Under the pieces are notes generated by a model that had not been told where the DNA came from, did no database searches, and worked only from the letters and a program-made list of their open reading frames with translations. 36,589 bases of DNA from Promethearchaeota archaeon (GTDB lineage: Archaea > Asgardarchaeota > Lokiarchaeia > Sigyniarchaeales > SOKP01), in the NCBI GenBank assembly GCA_016839585.1, contig JAEOTZ010000053.1:1-36589 (forward strand), written 5' to 3'. Made by a program: the position numbers and the translations under genes. Positions 33,030-36,589 of this stretch are shown piece by piece. Position 1 is the stretch's first letter, and every line of letters starts with the position of its first letter.

Positions 33030-34583
33030 TTACCACCTCCCCTCTCGTATATCTCTTAAATACATTCCTGCGGCAATTCTTCCACTAAGAATCGATGAAG
33101 AAAATCCCCCTCCAATATTAGTCCACGCACCTACTTGATATAGTCCCGGAATGGAACCTCTGCTTTTTAATCTTAATGTTGGACCATCTAAAATATCTTG
33201 CGTGTAACCATATATAGCGCCTTCTATATTTTTTGAATAGCGATAATAGGTGAGAGGAGTTGCGGTTTCTGCTACCTCTATATAATCTCGAATATTAGGG
33301 CAGATAGTATCTTTAATCATCTCAACCATTTTATCAGCAATATGATCCTTAATGTGATGATATTGATCAGGCGAAACACTTTGCCATAGCTTACCCATTT
33401 GTAGTGTAGTAAGAACGAGCTGTGTAGTGCCAGGAGGACTTATATCTTCATAAATATGATTATAACAAGCAGCAACTAGATACTTAGGAGGGTCAAGTTT
33501 AGTAAATGATTCATAGGCTTTTTTTAGATCATCTGTTTCATTGATGAAGGTTTCATGAACATTAAAACCTAATTCTTTATATGAGGCGTTAAGTCCTATA
33601 TATACTGAAAATCCTGATGGTCCTATTTCAGGAGCATAGATCTGCTTTTTGTAACTTTCTGGTACAACTTCTTGTGGAAGCATTTTCATTGTGGTACAAA
33701 TGGGATTAATGTTTGAAATAACCGCATCACAAAGGTATATATCCCCATTAAGAAGTTCTACACCACATGCTCTACCATTTTCTACTAGAATACGATCAAC
33801 TAGAGCATTATATCGTACCTCTCCTCCTAATTCCTCAAACGATTTTACCATGGCACTTGTAAGAGCATGTGATCTCCCCATTGGAAAAGCGGCACCAAAT
33901 TTTAGATATGTTATTAACATGGCTAAAAATGCATAAGCATTTACTCTATGAGGTGGTAATCCCAGATAGCCCCATAATTGTGCTATAAGGGCCATTAACC
34001 GTTTATTGGTAAAAAATTTTTCAAATACTTCCGCTAATGTAAGACCTGATACACGAGCAAGCCAAGGATGTTCCTTTAAAACTTCAGCAGCGGAATATTT
34101 ACCTCTTTTATGCACAATAAATTCAATACCTGCTAATACTGCCTTACACATTTCCATAAAATCTTCTATTCCTTTCGTTTCAGAAGGAAATAATTCAATT
34201 AGCTTATTAGTATACTCTTCAACACCAATTGGCATTGTGACATCGTATCCATCTAGAAATACACTTCGATAAAATTCGGGGACTTGTTTAAATTGAAGTT
34301 TATCGGGGATTACTCCAAGTCTTTCCAAAAAGCGGTATAAGCTCCCTTGGTTTTCTTGCGTACCCATATCACTTAATTCATGGAGAGCTCCTTCAAATTC
34401 AAACCGACCCCTAACAAATGAAGTTGCAAAACCACCAGGGACATTATGCTTTTCGAGTAATAAGACTTTTTTCCCAACATAAGCAAGTTGACAAGCAGCA
34501 CCCAATCCTCCTAGACCAGCGCCAATAACTATAATTGGATACCTTGAAACAACTCGACTTTTATCAAAATCCTTTCCTTCCAT
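33030..34583 (-). CDS. Phytoene desaturase / carotenoid isomerase / retinol saturase-like flavoprotein
   Basis: 517 residues of the CrtI-CrtISO-RetSat amine-oxidase-like superfamily. The FAD motif IVIGAGLGGLGAA (18-30) is followed by LLLEKHNVPGG and the FEFEGALHELSDMG stretch. The C-terminal FAD-binding block is GLYQVGAWTNIGGGFSSSILSGR. The family adds or removes hydrogens on polyprenyl chains or isomerises them. In archaea, related flavoproteins saturate geranylgeranyl lipids, so a lipid or quinone tail is a possible substrate. It is coupled to the 2Fe-2S reductase gene 3 nt downstream, which suggests that it receives electrons and works as a saturase rather than a desaturase (inference). 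The ATG at 34583 has GGGTAAA upstream. Confidence 0.88.
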   Translation of the reverse strand: MEGKDFDKSRVVSRYPIIVIGAGLGGLGAACQLAYVGKKVLLLEKHNVPGGFATSFVRGRFEFEGALHELSDMGTQENQGSLYRFLERLGVIPDKLQFKQVPEFYRSVFLDGYDVTMPIGVEEYTNKLIELFPSETKGIEDFMEMCKAVLAGIEFIVHKRGKYSAAEVLKEHPWLARVSGLTLAEVFEKFFTNKRLMALIAQLWGYLGLPPHRVNAYAFLAMLITYLKFGAAFPMGRSHALTSAMVKSFEELGGEVRYNALVDRILVENGRACGVELLNGDIYLCDAVISNINPICTTMKMLPQEVVPESYKKQIYAPEIGPSGFSVYIGLNASYKELGFNVHETFINETDDLKKAYESFTKLDPPKYLVAACYNHIYEDISPPGTTQLVLTTLQMGKLWQSVSPDQYHHIKDHIADKMVEMIKDTICPNIRDYIEVAETATPLTYYRYSKNIEGAIYGYTQDILDGPTLRLKSRGSIPGLYQVGAWTNIGGGFSSSILSGRIAAGMYLRDIREGRW

Positions 34584-34696
34584 AATATTTACCCTAATTT
34601 GATTTATTTTTAATCATTAGAAATATTATTATAATTCAACATATAATTTTTTAAACTTTTATAATTGTAAAACTTTTTTAAAGAGATTCTTCATCG

Positions 34697-35512
34697 TTAG
34701 CGTCCTATAAAAATTGCGTCTCTTTTTTCTTTCAATGCTGCCATTGACTCTTTAAAGTCATGAGAAGCAAAAAGTTTTCTTAGTGCTTTATTTTCTAAAT
34801 CCAAGGTTTTATTTAAAATATCTTTAAAGTAGGCATGCATAGTTTTTTTCATTAATTTTATTGATAAACTTGCTCCTTTGGGGGGAATGAGTCTTAAAGC
34901 AATTTCTCTAGCATAAGAAATTAACTCATTCTTTGGGAGCACTTTATTAACAATTCCTAATTCATACGCCTCTTGAGCAGTAACTTTTCGACCAAAGTAG
35001 CAAATTTCTTTAGCTCTTTGAAACCCAACTAAAAAGGGCAATAAGAATGTAGTTCCAAATTCGGGAATTATACCTCTTCTGCTAAAGTAAAAACCAAACC
35101 AAGCATCTTCAGCCATATAAATAAGATCTGCTCCGGCTAAAGGCATCGTCACACCTCCTCCTATAGCCATTCCATTAATGGCAGCAATAACAGGTTTAGT
35201 AAAATCCCAGAATTTTAAACATAATTTTTTCTGAGCAATATCCATGAGATCAATTTCTGGATATTTTTTCATCTTAGGAAACATTTCTTTTTTGAAATAT
35301 CCTCCTGAAGTAAAAGCGTTGCCCTTTGGATCTCCTGTTATTATTAAAACTTTTGAATTTTTATCCTTTTCCATGTCATCCAAGACTTTATATATTTCTA
35401 TAAAAGTAATATAGGTTACTGCATTTCTTCGTTCAGGTTTACTAATTGTAACTGTACAGATACCATTCTCTTCTTTCTTATAAAAAATATCTTCGAAATC
35501 TTCAATACTCAT
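34697..35512 (-). CDS. Crotonase, delta3-delta2-enoyl-CoA isomerase-like
   Basis: 271 residues of crotonase fold; oxyanion-hole glycines are in FTSGGYF (Gly70) and AIGGGVT (Gly118/119). The two Glu residues of hydratases are replaced (Thr at the Glu144 position in GGGVTM, Phe at the Glu164 position in FYFSRRG). Instead Glu151 in GIIPEFGTT sits where yeast Eci1 and human ECI2 carry the single catalytic Glu (compare LITEGGTT). This favours an isomerase that shifts 3-enoyl-CoA to 2-enoyl-CoA over a hydratase. Such an enzyme would act directly after a FadH-type reductase, whose product in bacteria is 2-enoyl or 3-enoyl-CoA. It lies 113 nt upstream of the CrtI-like gene on the same strand. The ATG is at 35512, divergent from the thiolase-like gene. 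Confidence 0.9.
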   Translation of the reverse strand: MSIEDFEDIFYKKEENGICTVTISKPERRNAVTYITFIEIYKVLDDMEKDKNSKVLIITGDPKGNAFTSGGYFKKEMFPKMKKYPEIDLMDIAQKKLCLKFWDFTKPVIAAINGMAIGGGVTMPLAGADLIYMAEDAWFGFYFSRRGIIPEFGTTFLLPFLVGFQRAKEICYFGRKVTAQEAYELGIVNKVLPKNELISYAREIALRLIPPKGASLSIKLMKKTMHAYFKDILNKTLDLENKALRKLFASHDFKESMAALKEKRDAIFIGR

Positions 35513-35713
35513 TTTTGCTTAAATCTGAATTAAATTATGATATATACGATAAATGAATTATTTTTGTAAAACTTTATCTATAGTTTTGTCAAACTAGTTA
35601 ACTTAATTGTATAAGATATTTTGAAGTTAAAAGATTTTATATTCCATTAACTCATATCAAATATATTAATTATCTTAATAAAAAAAAGAAATAATAAGCG
35701 GAGATAATAGAAA

Positions 35714-36589
35714 ATGGAAAAAGTAGGAATTGTTGGGACGGCTCAGACAAAATATGAAGCAGATAAAATTGATCAAACCTGTTCAGATCTAGTATTCGAA
35801 GTGGTAAAAAAACTTCATGAAGATTTAGGAATTACGAATGATGATGTTGGTTGTGTAATAACTAGTTCTAACGATTTTAATGATGGGCGTACAATCGCTA
35901 ATATGGCGATTCAAGATGCGGTAGGATCTGTGAGAAAATCGGAATCGAGAGTTTCTGGTGATGGTGCTTTCGCTTATATTTATGGAGCTATGCGAATATT
36001 ATCAGAATATTATGATACTGTACTAGTAGTATCCCATTGTAAGTGCTCTGAAGGAAATCAGTACTTGATAAATAACTCTATCTTTGACCCTTTTTATCAA
36101 AGACATCTAGGATTAGATCAAATCTCAGCAGCAGGATTAATGGCAAATATGTATATGACTAAGTATGGAGTAAGTGAGGAACAAGCAGCGAGAGTTGTTG
36201 TAAAAAATCGTATGAATGCTTTAAATAATCCATATGCCCATTTACAAGAAAAGGTATCGTTTGAAGATGTTTTACATTCTTCAATGTTGGCATACCCTCT
36301 AAAAGAACTTGATTTCCCCCCATTTTCAGATGGAGCTGTAGCTATGCTTTTGGCAAAGGAAGAGATTGCTAAAAAGATGACAGATACTCCTGTTTGGCTT
36401 AAAGGTTATGGAAGTTGTACAGATGCATATTATCTTGGAGGTAGAAATATGACAGATCTGGTGGGATTAGAAGGTGCTGCTAAAGCAGCTTATAAAATGG
36501 CAAAAATATCTGATCCTATTAATGAGATTGATGTAGCAGAAGTATATGATGCGTTCTCAGTACATGAATTAATGAGTTATGAAGCTTTA
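35714..36589 (+). CDS. Archaeal thiolase-like (acetyl-CoA acetyltransferase family) protein, 3'-truncated by window end
   Basis: The first 292 codons lie in the window; the ATG at 35714 follows a short AAAA spacer. The thiolase fold is clear from MEKVGIVGTAQTKY, FPPFSDGAVAMLLA (201-214) and EVYDAFSVHELMSYE (276-290), whose His is the conserved HxE of archaeal/SCP-x thiolases. The nucleophile loop, normally xACASG, reads RVSGDGAFAYIYGA (79-92) and has no Cys. Such Cys-less members usually work as non-catalytic or altered partners in acyl-CoA complexes, often with a DUF35 zinc protein encoded next to them. Whether a second thiolase or DUF35 gene follows lies beyond the window. Confidence 0.85.
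   Translation, partial: MEKVGIVGTAQTKYEADKIDQTCSDLVFEVVKKLHEDLGITNDDVGCVITSSNDFNDGRTIANMAIQDAVGSVRKSESRVSGDGAFAYIYGAMRILSEYYDTVLVVSHCKCSEGNQYLINNSIFDPFYQRHLGLDQISAAGLMANMYMTKYGVSEEQAARVVVKNRMNALNNPYAHLQEKVSFEDVLHSSMLAYPLKELDFPPFSDGAVAMLLAKEEIAKKMTDTPVWLKGYGSCTDAYYLGGRNMTDLVGLEGAAKAAYKMAKISDPINEIDVAEVYDAFSVHELMSYEAL

Noticed and set aside
1-36589. Insertion sequences, integrase, prophage or CRISPR-Cas elements
   Set aside because: No transposase, recombinase, capsid or Cas-like protein and no repeat array was found; the only clear repeats are those described.

Overview
The window is AT-rich (about 70% by eye) and reads as archaeal. It has TTTAAATA-type TATA boxes, U-tract terminators, a DUF134 regulator, DUF1922-like zinc ribbons, an archaeal-type thiolase and many N-glycosylation sequons on a surface protein. 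The gene mix (acyl-CoA metabolism, HEAT proteins, a possible degenerate small-GTPase fold, a giant polytopic membrane protein) suggests an Asgard archaeon, probably a Lokiarchaeia member. No rRNA or tRNA is present to prove this.

Layout. Positions 1-7041 (minus strand) hold a branched-chain-type ABC importer: substrate-binding protein, LivH, LivM, LivG and LivF. A HEAT-repeat protein and the start of an acyl-CoA synthetase follow. A divergent gene at 7785-9380 encodes a doubly anchored surface protein. Its promoter and leader are an exact 80-bp inverted copy of those of the binding-protein gene. Positions 9446-17683 encode a 2745-residue protein made almost entirely of membrane segments, part of it in tandem units of about 128 residues. 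Positions 17790-24398 hold a GH4-type glycosidase, a structured intergenic region in front of a 62-residue protein, a DapL-like aminotransferase, a zinc-ribbon protein whose frame extends 90 codons upstream to an apparent ATT start, an MFS transporter, a DUF134 regulator and an unlisted 57-residue coiled-coil protein. Positions 24590-36589 are dominated by acyl-CoA and redox genes: an 18-cysteine ferredoxin-like protein, a 2,4-dienoyl-CoA reductase-type flavoenzyme, two crotonases, a crotonase relic, an SDR, a ferredoxin reductase with 2Fe-2S domain, a CrtI/RetSat-like flavoprotein and a thiolase-like protein cut by the window end. Small zinc-ribbon genes are interspersed.

How it fits together. 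An acyl-CoA synthetase, a dienoyl-CoA reductase, an enoyl/dienoyl-CoA isomerase-like crotonase, a delta3-delta2 isomerase-like crotonase, an SDR and a thiolase-like protein point to breakdown or remodelling of (unsaturated) carboxylic acids. The Liv-type importer beside the acyl-CoA synthetase may supply that pathway; this is inference. The points most worth a second look are the giant membrane protein, the mirrored promoters, the possible pseudoknotted leader near 19316-19487, and the ATT-initiated degenerate GTPase-like protein.
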